From Caenorhabditis remanei (taxonomy: Eukaryota; Nematoda; Chromadorea; Rhabditida; Rhabditidae), in assembly GCF_010183535.1 (NCBI RefSeq), contig NC_071331.1, forward strand, positions 18,600,001 through 18,664,000: DNA of 64,000 nucleotides. The letters run 5' to 3'. Shown here one piece after another: positions 47,271-58,089 of this stretch (position 1 is its first letter; every line of letters begins with the position of its first letter). The position numbers were made by a program, and so were the translations under genes. Below the pieces are notes generated by a model. It was not told the DNA's origin. It saw only the letters and a program-made list of their open reading frames with translations, and made no database searches.

Positions 47271-47361
47271 AGTTCTGATATTGATGTCTTAGGAGTCAAA
47301 TCAAATTCCTTCGATGGACACGTGCCCTTTTTATCATAACATTTAGCTTTCTTGGAATTAA
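47270..47361 (-). pseudogene. Orphan cysteine-rich exon
   Basis: After a TTCTTCAGCAG acceptor on the minus strand the frame reads KKAKCYDKKGTCPSKEFD and SISELCG. Three Cys and a clean acceptor suggest an exon of a secreted protein, but no neighbouring exons are found and it does not match the receptor modules. Confidence 0.25.
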
Positions 47362-47541
47362 CTGCTGAAGAAAGAAGAGGAAAGCTATTTCCGAATGTGA
47401 GAACAACAGGAAAATCAATTGGAATACATATAAGTTCTCAACAACTCCTACCAACTATGAATATTTCCTGTTTAAAAAGAAAAGTCCTAATTTTCAGTAT
47501 CCGAGGAAGTTTCGGATAATCCAATATTCAGCCTACACTGA

Positions 47542-47863
47542 CAAGGGAACCTCAAGGGATCGCAAGTTTGGAATCGCTTCAAATTGTTACAAATTATTAA
47601 GGACAGCTTGATTAGCCATATCCCAAATTTTTGATTTGTGCTCGTCACTTGTCTCTGAGAAAAATCGTCTTCACCTCTTGTTTTGCAAGCCATTTTCGAG
47701 TTTTTACAGGGCTTAACTACAGAGGTGGAACTTTGAGACGGTATTTCTCAGCGGCAATTGACGAGCACAAAACAAAAATTTGGGAAATGTCTATTCAAGT
47801 TGTCCTTAATACCTGGTAGCAATTTGGACGATTCCAAACTTGCGACCCCTTGAGGTTCCCTTG
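47542..47863. mobile_element. Inverted-repeat MITE, CAAGGGAAC family, copy 2
   Basis: Ends CAAGGGAACCTCAAGGG and CCCTTGAGGTTCCCTTG, flanked by TGA (47539-47541, 47864-47866). Internal sequence matches copy 1 (GACGAGCACAAAACAAAAAT). Confidence 0.82.
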
Positions 47864-48069
47864 TGAAATGAAAACGGCAGTCAATCAATCACAGAATCGG
47901 TTTGACTGTAGGATTACGGTAGTCTGAAGAAGCTATACTTGTACAGCCAGTACTGCTGGGTTTTCAGACTATCATTTACTTGGGTTTCTATGTTTCGATT
48001 AGACAGTTCTCCATTTAAATTTCGTATTTCTTCTCATTGGAAAAATGTTCTTAAAATAAATTACTTTTT

Positions 48070-48075
48070 CACGTG
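48070..48075. promoter_or_regulatory. E-box CACGTG upstream of L4
   Basis: CACGTGAACT at 48070-48079, about 160 bp before the L4 start. L1 has the same ten bases at 1862-1871, about 130 bp before its start. Confidence 0.3.
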
Positions 48076-48232
48076 AACTTTCACAAGTGTTCGCCTTTGA
48101 GCCGCACATCTTGCCACACGTTCCACGTCACTCGCTGTCTTTTCGTCGACGAAACAGATTACAACAAGCAGTTTGAGGGTTCAAAACCTTTTCAATTCCG
48201 ATTAACTCTCCATCTGTTTAACTCTACGCGAA

Positions 48233-49461
48233 ATGAAATGTGCTTCAACTGAAATGGCTCATCTTCTTCTAACTCTTCTCATAATCATTCCCTTCTACGT
48301 CGTTGCTGTCTCTGAAAAGCGATGCATTGGAACCGAGACTAAACAATTGGATGAGGGATGCACTATAATCGAATCGAAACCTTTGATTTTCAAAGATGTA
48401 ATAGACGGTAAGTTTGTGGCGGTTACAGCTTTTCGTTCCAAACTTGATGGGACGACCTTTTTTTGGTGTCTTCTTTTATCTGATGTTTTAAGAAGATGAA
48501 GAATGACCAAAACAGAAGTTCTCCCCCAGTTTACCCGTCTGGAATGTTTGAATTTTCAGAATCCCTGACAAGGAAGAAAGTAAAATCGATCACTCATCTG
48601 AAAGCTGGTCTTGAGATACTTGGAACCAACATCGAAAACTTCAACTATTTGAGTCACGTTAAAGAGATTTCCAATCCGAATGGTCCGGCAATCACCTTCA
48701 GAAACAATAAGGTCTTAAAAAGGGTCAACTTTACTGGTTTGACCACCCTAACCGGGAAAAAAGTAAGATGTCCACGACAAGATATTATTTTTAAACAATT
48801 TTTCCAGGAGTTGTTGCTTGACCACGATAATTTATCAAAGGAAGCAAGTGGAAATTCAGCATCGTAAGTTACAGTTGTCAGTGTTAGCTGACCCGAAATG
48901 AACAAAAACAATTATCGTTCAATTTTCAGATTCAAAGATTTAATGCAGCTGGAGCACATCTCGAGAGTTTCAAATCGGCGAAGCGAGAAGTGTTCGAAGA
49001 ACTTTTGGGAAATCAAGGATTTCGATAAGTCTTCAGAGGGTGGCCGTGGAAACGGTTGGGTGATCAGTTTGTCCATTCTGCTCGTGGTTCTCGCTGTTAT
49101 TTTGGCGACTCTTCTTACACGCCCTTGTCACTTAGTGAGACGCATCCTCAAGAAAAAAAAGTCGAAAGAAGTTGATGAGAAGGACAGAAGCGAAGTAGAG
49201 GATGACAAGGAAAAAACACCGAAAAATAGCGCAAATAAGAAAAAGAAGCCTAAAAAAAGCACGGAAACGAATTCCAAGACTAGTTCGACTACAGTTTCGA
49301 CCCCGAATCCGAAGCCAACTACTTCCAAGCAGAGTTCGAAAACGTCCTCGGTATCGAATTTGAAGTCAATTTCTAAGGAAAACTCGAAGAATGAAGTCTC
49401 AAAGGTCACAAAATTAGAAAAAAAAGGAAAACAACGGAAGGGTAAAAAGACTGGAAACTAA
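48233..49461 (+). CDS. L4: type I membrane protein with receptor-L-like ectodomain
   Basis: Exons 48233-48407, 48560-48762, 48808-48863, 48930-49461; 321 aa, intron phases 1, 0, 2. ATG at 48233 opens a signal peptide (a later Met in MAHLLLTLLIIIPFYVVAV is the alternative). The ectodomain has CIGTETKQLDEGCTII, LEILGTNIENFNYLSHV and GPAITFRNNKVLKRVNF, the L-domain strand pattern. A Cys follows in SEKCSKNF, then a membrane span at about residues 188-208 and the longest tail of the four, a Lys/Ser/Thr-rich region of about 110 residues with phosphorylation-prone character. It stands alone between transposon-rich blocks, far from L1-L3. No lesion. AATAAA lies immediately after the stop (about 49464). 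Confidence 0.82.
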
Positions 49462-49534
49462 AAAATAAAGAAGCGACTTCTACTCCAGAACTTCCTAAAT
49501 GATTTATTTGTTTTTTTTGTTCTAATTACTTGTG

Positions 49535-49966
49535 AATAAATAGTCAATAATATAGAATACAGCAAAGTATTGCATCCAGAACCATTTCATGAGCTCCCAG
49601 AAACCAGTTCGTGTCGTGAATTCCATTTCAGAAATTGACAAAAAGATGGAGAGAGATAGTGTGGGTGGTGGAGAGGGGGCAGACAGTAGAATACTTGATT
49701 TTCTGAAAAAAAACTATTGAATACAGAAGTCGTGCTCTTTTGATTATATACGCACCTTTCCATTTTCCACGAAATCGGTGACTCAGAGATTCTTCTCAAT
49801 ACAGAATGAATCTGATAGTGCTCCACATCGTGACGTCTTCTATCAATTATTCTGAATTTCTCTCTTGATTGAAACGGAACCGATTGATCTACAGTAAGAC
49901 GGGCGGTTGTTTGAATGTGAGATGTTGGAAATGAAGGAAGTTGGATAGTGTCCGTGAGGAATAGTC
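49535..49966 (-). pseudogene. Inverted fragment of tmem-231 (exons 6-7)
   Basis: The reverse complement holds the tmem-231 blocks from exon 6 (TARLTVDQSVPFQSREKFRI) to the start of the last membrane region (GFW..). It carries an extra A near 49709 and a break after that region. It joins LINE sequence at about 49967. Not functional. Confidence 0.8.
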
Positions 49967-50820
49967 GCACCCACATTAGAAAATCTGTATCTCTCGCCCG
50001 TTTTTGCTCTGCTCAAATCCTAGAATCCTTGAAGTCCAATAATCCTGCTTTTTACTCATTCCTATTCAAAACTTATGTTCTCCCTATTTTTGAATATGCA
50101 TCTGTTATGTCTTGCCCCTTTCTCACCTCTCTAGAATACTTGAATCTACTCTAACTAGGGAAGGATCCCGAGTCAAGATGGAGTTACAGGTTGAGATAGA
50201 TATCACTAGAACCGAAATTTTGCGCTGATTTCAAATCTGTATTCCAATTTTGCTAAACGATCTCGTGAAAAAAGCTATTTGTGTTTTTGTGGCTTCTCAG
50301 TGCAAAAATGAGCATTTTCAAGACTCTCAAAATTAACATTTTTCTCATTTTTTTCAATCTTTTTTTGTGTTGTACGTGCAGTTCCAATCATGTAAATTGT
50401 ATTGTTTGTGCTGGAACTTCAGAAAATTTTCAGACAAATGTTTTGTAGATGCGTCATTTTTGAAAATTTAAGAAACGTCACAAAAATTTTTCTGAAAATA
50501 AATTCTGAAATCAAACTATTCCAAAACCATCTTTACATCCGTAGTCATACGTACAAAACAAAAAAAATTGAAAAAAATGAGAGAAACGTTAATTTTGGGA
50601 GTCTTGAAAATGCTCATTTTTGCACTGAGAAGCCACAAAAACACAAATAGCTTTTTTCACGAGATCGTTTAGCAAAATTGGAATACAGATTTGAAATCAG
50701 CGCAAAATTTCGATTCAAGTGATATATATCTTGACATGTAACTCCATCTTGACTCGGGATCCTTCCCTAGTAAGCATTTACTCTATGAAAGCTCTCCAAC
50801 AATGCAAAAAACTCGCCTGG
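49967..50820 (+). mobile_element. Non-LTR retrotransposon fragment, split by a nested palindromic element
   Basis: 49970-50154 reads THIRKSVSLARFCSAQIL and KSNNPAFYSFLFKTYVLPIF. The same LINE sequence resumes at 50774 (ATTTACTCTATGAAAGCTCT) after the nested element. It is homologous to 30530-30965 and 39295-39560. Confidence 0.75.
50155..50770. mobile_element. Palindromic MITE, CTAGGGA family, nested in a LINE fragment
   Basis: Ends CTAGGGAAGGATCCCGAGTC and its inverted partner; both flanks are TAA (50152-50154, 50771-50773). Arms of nearly 300 bp are inverted around about 50460. No transposase frame. Confidence 0.88.
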
Positions 50821-51191
50821 AGTTGGCGAGTTTTTAATTGATATGTGGAACTGTGTGGATGATCTGATAAAACGTTTTACATATAAAGAAGTTTCACATT
50901 AAGAAATCCCCGATAGAAGAAACCGGAGGTCTAGGTAAAACACCAAAAAAACATGAAATTGTTCAAAAACTGGAAGGAGAAACTATCACATGAGAGTAGA
51001 GCACAATTGTGTTTTGTCGTTGAGATCACCGATATTCAGACAGGAAAATTAGAAAAACGGGTAGACATGCTGATAATAAAGAGAAACCAGAAAGCAATGA
51101 AAGGCACCGAGGATGTTAGAATGAAGAATTGAAGACACTAGCGAAGAAATTAAACCCAGAAAATAAAATTAACAAAGGAGAATTGAAATAA
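50821..51191. repeat. 3'-flank block of the multi-pass gene, repeated three times in the window
   Basis: The sequence around GGCGAGTTTTTAATTGATAT and GAAACTATCACATGAGAGTA recurs at 30970-31330 and 54280-54490, each next to a piece of the multi-pass gene. Confidence 0.7.
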
Positions 51192-52919
51192 TTATGCACG
51201 AGATGATGAAGATGCTCCGACTGGTTCGAGTCCGAGCTGTTCCAGCTCGAAATCAAGATCCATTGAGCTACGATCCATCTGAAATTTCGTTTTATGAATC
51301 CATTAAATTTTGTCTTTTCTGTATAAACCTCATCCTCATCAATCAGATCATCATCATCAAGAACATCTTGAGCTGTTAAGGAAATGTATTCTCCACCTGC
51401 AGAATTACTGATTCCCGTTGTCAATGGACCACTAGAATTATCCAAAATCTCTTTCAGCCGTTTTGATTTTTGAAGCATTCGTATCGCATAGAATAATAGA
51501 ATTCCAATTGACACAGTTAGAATGAACGTGAAAATATGATCAAGTCCATTGAAAACTGGTTCAAGAGCAAAGAGACATGCAAATGCACGACCAACGATCT
51601 AAGCTATCAGGAAATAGGCCAGTTGAACAGTCGAACGAACTGACAGGAAAATCTGGAAATCGGAGATATAAATATGTTTTGAATACTGATACTCTCACCT
51701 CAACCACTAAGAATAATGAAATCCAAAGAGAATACAATCCACAAATCGATAGAATCATTCCAAACTGCGAAGTCGATGCGAAAAGGAGGATTAGTTCTCC
51801 GATTGCAGTGAACAGAAATGAGATAATAACAGCTTCAATACTTCCGATTCGGCGACCACTGGAAATTATTTCATTTAAAGGGATATAGACAAAACGCTTC
51901 TGTCTGGAAACCAAACTTACGCAAAAACAATGATCAACGATGTCACCATAACAAATACACAGACAAGGATGTGTTCGGAAAAAGCAGTCGGTTGATTAGA
52001 TGAGTGGAAGTGTTTCAATTCTGAAAAGTGATGTAAATTGCGTTCCAGATTACATCAATAATTATACTCACGTTGCACGAATCCAATGATAGTCTGTGTG
52101 GCAGCAATTAAAACTCTCAATCTCATTCCTAATCCAACCACTGAATCAGTTTCCAACTTTTTGACTTTTACATCTGGTTTTAATCCACATGGAAGACAAC
52201 ACAATATATACGAAACAATGTAAATTATAACGCCAAAAGATGCAAATGTTTTCACAAATGAAGACGTTGTTTCCTCTGCCGATGCAACATTTTCAGTCAG
52301 GAAGAGACTATCGGATGGACAGTTGGCTGGATATGGTGGGGATTCGATGGCAAGGCTGGATCTGAAAATATGCATTTAGATTTTTTGTTTCTCTTGGTAT
52401 CTATTTTTCTCGAAATCTGTCTTTTACTTCAATTATTTATTTTCCTACTCCACGATGCAAACCGACAGATTTCAGCAGCTATACAAACAGAAAACTTGAA
52501 ACGAACTGTGCCTATGACTAATCAATCATTACAGAACTACAGATAATCAGAGTTTCTTAATCAAAAATCAAAAAAAACTCACGGCGGTTCTCTCCTTCTC
52601 GCATCCTCTTTACTATCCCTTGTCTTCACATCAACAGTTATCGTTGCAGTCGTTGTGGGGGGTTCTGTAGTCGTCGTCACGGCTTCTGTGGTAGTTGTAG
52701 CTTCTGTAGTTGTAGTTGAAGGTGTCGTCGTTGTGGTGGTAGTTGATGTCGTCGTTGAACTTGAAGACGTTGTGGACGTTTCCATGGAATCCGTCGAATT
52801 TCCAGTGGATCCATCAACTACGTCCTTCTGTTTCAACTCAACTTCCTTCTCCTTTTCAGCATTCATTTCAGTTTTTGTCTTCAACTTTTGGATGGTTCCA
52901 GTGGCTACTTCCGGTCTGA
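51192..52919 (-). pseudogene. Multi-pass membrane protein gene, 5'-truncated with an in-frame stop
   Basis: Exons 52915-52583 (Thr-rich mucin-like run, no start), 52371-52072, 52020-51921, 51858-51709, 51652-51329, 51278-51192, joined by short canonical introns. Predicted spans: FGVIIYIVSYILCCLPCGL, ILVCVFVMVTSLIIVFA, AVIISFLFTAIGELILLFAS, MILSICGLYSLWISLFLVVE, VQLAYFLIA and IFTFILTVSIGILLFYAI. The tail is acidic (LDDDDLIDEDE), ending LEQLGLEPVGASSSSRA. A TAG at 51601-51599 interrupts the fifth span, and homology stops abruptly at about 52978 where relic F begins, so the start is lost. The family is not recognised. Two shorter copies of its 3' end lie at 31318-31575 and 54488-54622. Confidence 0.6.
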
Positions 52920-52979
52920 AACCAATGATTATACGAAGTACTCTTTTTGAAAACGTTACTTTTTTATAGCAGAGTCATC

Positions 52980-54120
52980 GGTAAAATGAGGAAAATGATC
53001 AGGAATATACCCAAAGAGAACAAACTTTTTGCTAAACCCTTGATACTTTCAACTGCATCTTTTCTACATTCCGCTTCTTTTTTCGCATCGAGAGCACAAA
53101 AATCCCCAACTTGCTTTGCGATTTCGTCTGAATGTTACAGATTGCAGCGCGTACAGATTTCAATCGTCAAAAAACAAACCGTAAGCAACATTCAATGGAG
53201 ATTTCTCACCACCAGTTTTCAAATTTCTACTAAGTTGGTTGCAAACTCCAATGATGATGGAAACCTTTCTCCCTTTTTTTGTGCATTATCAATGCATATT
53301 TCTATATCTTTTTTTGATTGCTGCGATGTTTGGCAGTTCTTGTAACTTTTGAGAAGATTGGTAACTGAAAAAATAATATTTGTATAATCATCAATCTGAA
53401 TTTAATCAATTTCACAGGTTTGATCTACAAGTGTGCGCTCGTCGTCATCAGTCAGAGCAGGTCCGGAAGATAACTTTCTCATCAGTTTTCTTTTCGGTTT
53501 GACTTTGTGTTTCGTTGAATAAGCATTTAATTTCATAGAAGTTCTCCCAGAGTTTCGTTCTTTAAAACTACGATTGTTTTTTGTTGAACGAAGAATTGCA
53601 TTCACTTTCTCAGTCACTCTTCCCATTTGTTCTGGAATCATCGTTTTACCCAATTTCTTCTCATGTTGTCCAGTTAGTTTTCGGGATGAAACAGTGTGAA
53701 GATTATTAGTAATTGTTCTGTTGGAGTGGCTTCTTCCCTTCGTCTTTTCAGAATCGAGATTTCCAATAAGATGGATTTTGGGTGTAGTGTGATGGACCTT
53801 TGTCTTCTCCTTTCTTGGTGTGTGCTTCTTCAGATTTCCTTTGACTTCACTTGTTTTATTAATTGGGAAATTAGTAACGCTGTGCTTGGTTGTTGAATTC
53901 TTCCCCATCATCGTCAGATTCAACATTCGATACTTCAGGGCCTCCAGAAGATTCTGTTGAGTTTCGAAGCTCTCGAGCATATCTCCCTGAATCAGCATGA
54001 ACAGCACTGTATACACTGACCAAGAACAGTAAGAGTATTAGTGTTTGGTTTTTTTTTACAGTGAAAATGACGAGAATTCTGTATGACTCGGAAAATTTAT
54101 AGAGATTTTTACTCAAAACT
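52980..54120 (-). pseudogene. Relic F: cysteine-module receptor gene remnant (5' part)
   Basis: Same signal peptide as relic E (TLILLLFLVSVYSAVHADSG), but the ATG is replaced by an A-run at about 54050. A 1-base insertion near 53935 shifts the frame before a long basic segment and RKLMRKLSSGPALTDDDE (about 53470). Exon 2 is at 53365-53280 (CQTSQQSKKDIEIC). A piece of module 1 exon b is fused directly to it, and exon c (FCALDAKKEAECRKD) is at about 53130-53030. Everything downstream is missing. Confidence 0.7.
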
Positions 54121-54487
54121 CAAAAGAAAAACTTACTTCGAAAGTACTCGTAGCTTGTGCAGCTTGTACTGACGAGAATACATCATCACGACATTGAGAA
54201 TTCGGAAGGCATAGTGACATGCGAGTTCAGTTCGAAAAGTTCGAGAAAGTTCACGGTCAACTTCTTTTTAAAGCTGGCGAGTTTATAATTGATGTATGGA
54301 ACTGTGTGGATAATCCGATAAAACGATTTACATATAAAGAAGTTTCACATTAAGAAATCCCCGATAGAAAAAAACCGGAGGTCTAGGTAAAACACCAAAA
54401 AACATGAAATTGTTCAAAAACTGGAAGGAGAAACTATCACATGAGTGTAGAGCACAATTGTGTTTTGTCGTTGAGATCACCGATATT

Positions 54488-54622
54488 TGGACAAGAAAAT
54501 TATAACCGGAGCCAACCCCGCAGTTCTGATACAAATTCAGGCTGTTATATTTTCCTGCACTCCTCTTCTTCCGAATTTTCCACACATTATTCAGCAACTC
54601 TGGCGGAAACCATTTCTGAAAT
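54488..54622 (-). pseudogene. Fragment of the multi-pass membrane gene
   Basis: Matches 31466-31575 (IRKKRS.GK.., NLYQNCG) on the minus strand, preceded by the same flank block at 54280-54490. Isolated exon-like piece. Confidence 0.5.
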
Positions 54623-56024
54623 GATAGGAAGTTATGAGAATGTCTGAAAATACAAAAAAAAACATTTTTTGTTCTGAAGAATCATTTCTTGATGAAATCA
54701 CCAAGTTTCACTTGTTTTAGAATCTACATTAATCTGATTATTCGGTCCAATCGGGTAACCCCATCGTCTATTTCACAGAATCTTAAAATGCGTTCAGGTG
54801 GTTCCATATTTGATTTGAACTATAGTGGAAAATGACTGTTCTTCAAGATTGGTTTTTTTTTCAGTTTATCGTTTCAGTTGGCGAATTGGTCAGGTACGGA
54901 AAATAGCAGACTTGCAAGAGGGGCGGCCCGGTTGGCAAGGAAGTTAAGTAGTGGAAAAATTCAGAGTTTTTTTTCGACAAGTTTCCTATTTTAGGAAAAA
55001 ATTCTTAAGAACGATTTGCTGTAGCTTTCAAATGTTTTTGAAGAATATATTTGATCAATCAAATTTGAGAAAAAGTATGGAAAAGTTTTCAGAAAATATA
55101 ATTTTGCCAAGAAAAAGTTGTAGTGAACAGGCTCAGAAATTCAAATCCGAGCCGTAACTTTTCTGGCCCGGCGGACCGAGCCGGATTTTTGCAAACCTGA
55201 AAAATACTAATCTTGACAATTAAACTGTAATGAAGAACCCGAAACAAAACTCTGGGAGCAGTAATATAATTGAAGCCAACCGAAACTTAGGAATTTGTTA
55301 GTTTTTTTGCAGTAGCGATCTAATTGAAGAAAACAAATAAATCGTTGAGTAAATTAAACTAACATTTCTATGGAGAGTTATATTTGAAGTTAAGGTTCTC
55401 TTCTCTTTATTTCCTTCTAGTCCTCGTTTTTTTATGGTTTCCATTTCCAGGAAAAACATTTCCTTTTGAACACCCTCGAATTATTTTATAATGAGTCAAA
55501 GAGACATTCTTCATCCCATCTCACTCCTCCGTTTTCTTCCTCGTATTTCTGATTCCCTTCTTATTTTCGTTTTTGTCGTATTTTCGTGAACCAAAAAGAC
55601 ATTCATCATTTCATCTCATTCCTTTCTTATTTTCTCCTCTCCCTCCTCTTTATACAACCATCTGCTTCTCTCCTTTCTCTCTTTTTCTCTCTTCCAAATC
55701 ACCATGGAAACTGAATATTTCATCCGTTCCATACCTTCCCTTTCCCCTTTTCTTGATGCCTTCTTCGCCAGCAATTGCTCAACGAAACGTCGTTCACTAT
55801 TTCTCACTTTTACTCGTTATTATCACTTGGATCTGTGTTTTTCAGGTAATTTAAATGTATATGATATACGTCTAACCGGTAATGTAAATATATTTTATAA
55901 AGCCTAGCCATAGAAATGTCAGTGATTCGAGTGGAGAAGAAAGTAATCTTGCCATAAAATCTACTTTTCTAGGCCGTAATCCACACAGCTCCTCAATTTC
56001 TGAAACTGGAAAAATAGCTGAGAA
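54623..56024. other. Intergenic upstream of tmem-231 copy b
   Basis: No supported gene. 54920-55180 holds a degraded GGCCCGG-rich repeat. 55500-55760 is pyrimidine-rich and produces low-complexity frames on both strands. From about 55970 it matches 31725 onward, the start of the segmental duplication and the likely tmem-231 promoter. Confidence 0.4.
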
Positions 56025-57215
56025 ATGCCACATATCGAGATTTTCAGAGAGGTTTGTTGTTTATCATTTATCCTAGCAACAATCCAGTTATTCCAGCCAG
56101 TCTACCGTACCTACCGGTCTTCTGAATGCAGTTGGGCTGCATTTTATATCAAATTGATCAATATATTCCGATACTTTCTTCCAATTCTCATAATCTTTCT
56201 GACGGATGTAAGTTTTAAATTTTGGTTTTTTTCTGTTTCAATAATGAATTTTGACAGGGTCTCTGGAAAAAGACGAATACATTTCGAGAAGTTCCTGATG
56301 TATCTGTCACTGGAGACTTCATAGTTTATGCTTTCGGTAGGTCAAATCTCGTTGTTCCCTGCTCAGAAATTGATACTCTTCAGGTCATGACAGATCGATA
56401 ATCTCTTCTTCGTACTCTGTATTGAATTCAGCTGCTTCTCCCGATCAGTTATCCACTTCTCAGATTTTGCATCATTTCTCAGATTCAAATTCAGAAAATG
56501 TAAGATTCGGAGTGAAAACTGTAGAAAGTCATTGTTTCAGACTGCTCTCTACCAGAAACCGAATCGAAATCTGAATATTCAATTCCAAATGAGCACTCAA
56601 AATCTATCAATTAATACAGTAATCTATGCATTCTCTCTGAAAATGAAACTGGATTATCATTCGATTATTGATGTGAGTTACCTTATCAGAAAACTATCAA
56701 AAATATTAATTTTCAGTCAGAACTATTACTCACGGACACCATTCAACTTCCTTCATTTCCAACATCTCAAATTCTAACAACCGCCCGTCTTACTGTAGAT
56801 CAATCGGTTCCTTTTCAATCAAGAGAGAAATTCAGAGTAATTGATAGAAGACGTCAAGATGTGGAGCACTATCAGATTCATTCTGTATTGAGAAGAATCT
56901 CTGAGTCACCGATTTCGTGGAAAATGGAACGGTGGGTATATTATTAAAAGAGCACGACTTCTGTATTCAATATTCATTTTCAGAAAATCAAGTATTCTAC
57001 TGTCTGCCCCCTCTCCACCACCCACACTATCTCTCTCTATCTTTTTGTCAATTTCTGAAATGGAATTCTCGTATCGAACTGGTTTCTGGGAACTCATGAA
57101 ATGGTTCTGGATTCAATACTTTGCTGTATTCTATATTATTGATTACTTATTCACATCAATCACATCGTATTTATTCAGAAATCATGTATTTTATGTCAAT
57201 GATGTTGTTCGATAA
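56025..57215 (+). CDS. tmem-231: tmem-231 copy b: ciliary transition-zone membrane protein TMEM231
   Basis: Seven exons: 56025-56051, 56097-56207, 56258-56336, 56384-56499, 56541-56672, 56717-56931, 56984-57215; 303 aa. Every splice site and exon length equals copy a, with few replacements (for example Leu for Ser in the first span region, KLINIF versus KSINIF) and some silent changes (GGT for GGA at the exon 3/4 junction). As in copy a, the first span follows PVYRTYRSSE and the second follows GFWELMKWFWIQYF. It converges on gene D as copy a does on gene C. High identity and intact frames suggest a recent duplication, continuing gene conversion, or purifying selection on both. Confidence 0.92.
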
Positions 57216-57713
57216 ACTCATTACATTTTATCGAGTTGTTTTACAGAAAAAGATAGGATCAGTTCTGGAGAAATCCGTAGAGGGAAAAAGTTAAAAGGTT
57301 ACGGATATACAATAGAGATTTAAAAAAAAAAACTAACTTTAAAACGATTGTTAAATCATGCAAGGCATCTGGCATTATACAAGAGATTTGGTATTAAACA
57401 AGAGGTATTCTACAAGAAAAATCAAATAGGAAAACAAATAAAAACAAAGACATGATGATGAATGGAGCCTTATAATATTTTTTAGAAAAAACAGATAAAT
57501 AAGAACTGATTCATGACTGACGGATGGGTTATTTTGACTAGTAAAACGGATTTTTTAAAATAAAATTGAGGGAGCGTCTATAGGAGATAACGGACTTAAT
57601 ATGGAAAACAGGAACTTTAATAAAATAAAATGAAACTACTATGTTAAGATTGGTAGAGAAAACGCTGTTCAAACGGAGAGAATATGAGATATTACTAAAA
57701 ATAATCAATACTA

Positions 57714-58008
57714 CTCAAGCCAAGTGACTATAGCAGCCCACGCCTTCTTACAACTGCGCTCCACCGCAAACGAGAGAGTATCGGCGAGAGACGCAGAGTT
57801 TTTTTCTAGCGCGAAAAAGATTTTCACCATTTTTGATCTATTTTTGCATAATTTTTCTCGGAATTTGGTAAATTTTTAACTAAAACTTGTGAAAATAGAT
57901 CGAAAATGATGAAAATCTGTTTCGCGCCAGAAAAAAATTCTGCGTCTCTCGCCGATACTCTCTCGTTTGCGGCGGGGCGCAGTTGTAAGAACTGTGCCAA
58001 GCTAATAT
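57714..58008. mobile_element. Palindromic element present only in the second duplicate
   Basis: Arms with CGCAAACGAGAGAGTATCGG and GAGAGACGCAGA are inverted around about 57868. The corresponding place in the first duplicate (about 33970-34000) lacks it. Short flanking GCCAAG copies may mark the target site. Confidence 0.7.
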
Positions 58009-58089
58009 CCGAAAAGCAAAATGATGTTCTCAAAATCGACATGAAGAAAAAGAGCGGAACTGATGATACCAGTGCGCAGGGAAAACCTA

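Noticed and set aside
47012..47299. 95-codon KKEEG-rich minus-strand frame
   Set aside because: Low-complexity read-through of the pyrimidine tract, apart from the short Cys exon noted separately.
52655..52969. Valine-rich plus-strand frame
   Set aside because: Antisense shadow of the Thr-rich exon of the multi-pass gene.
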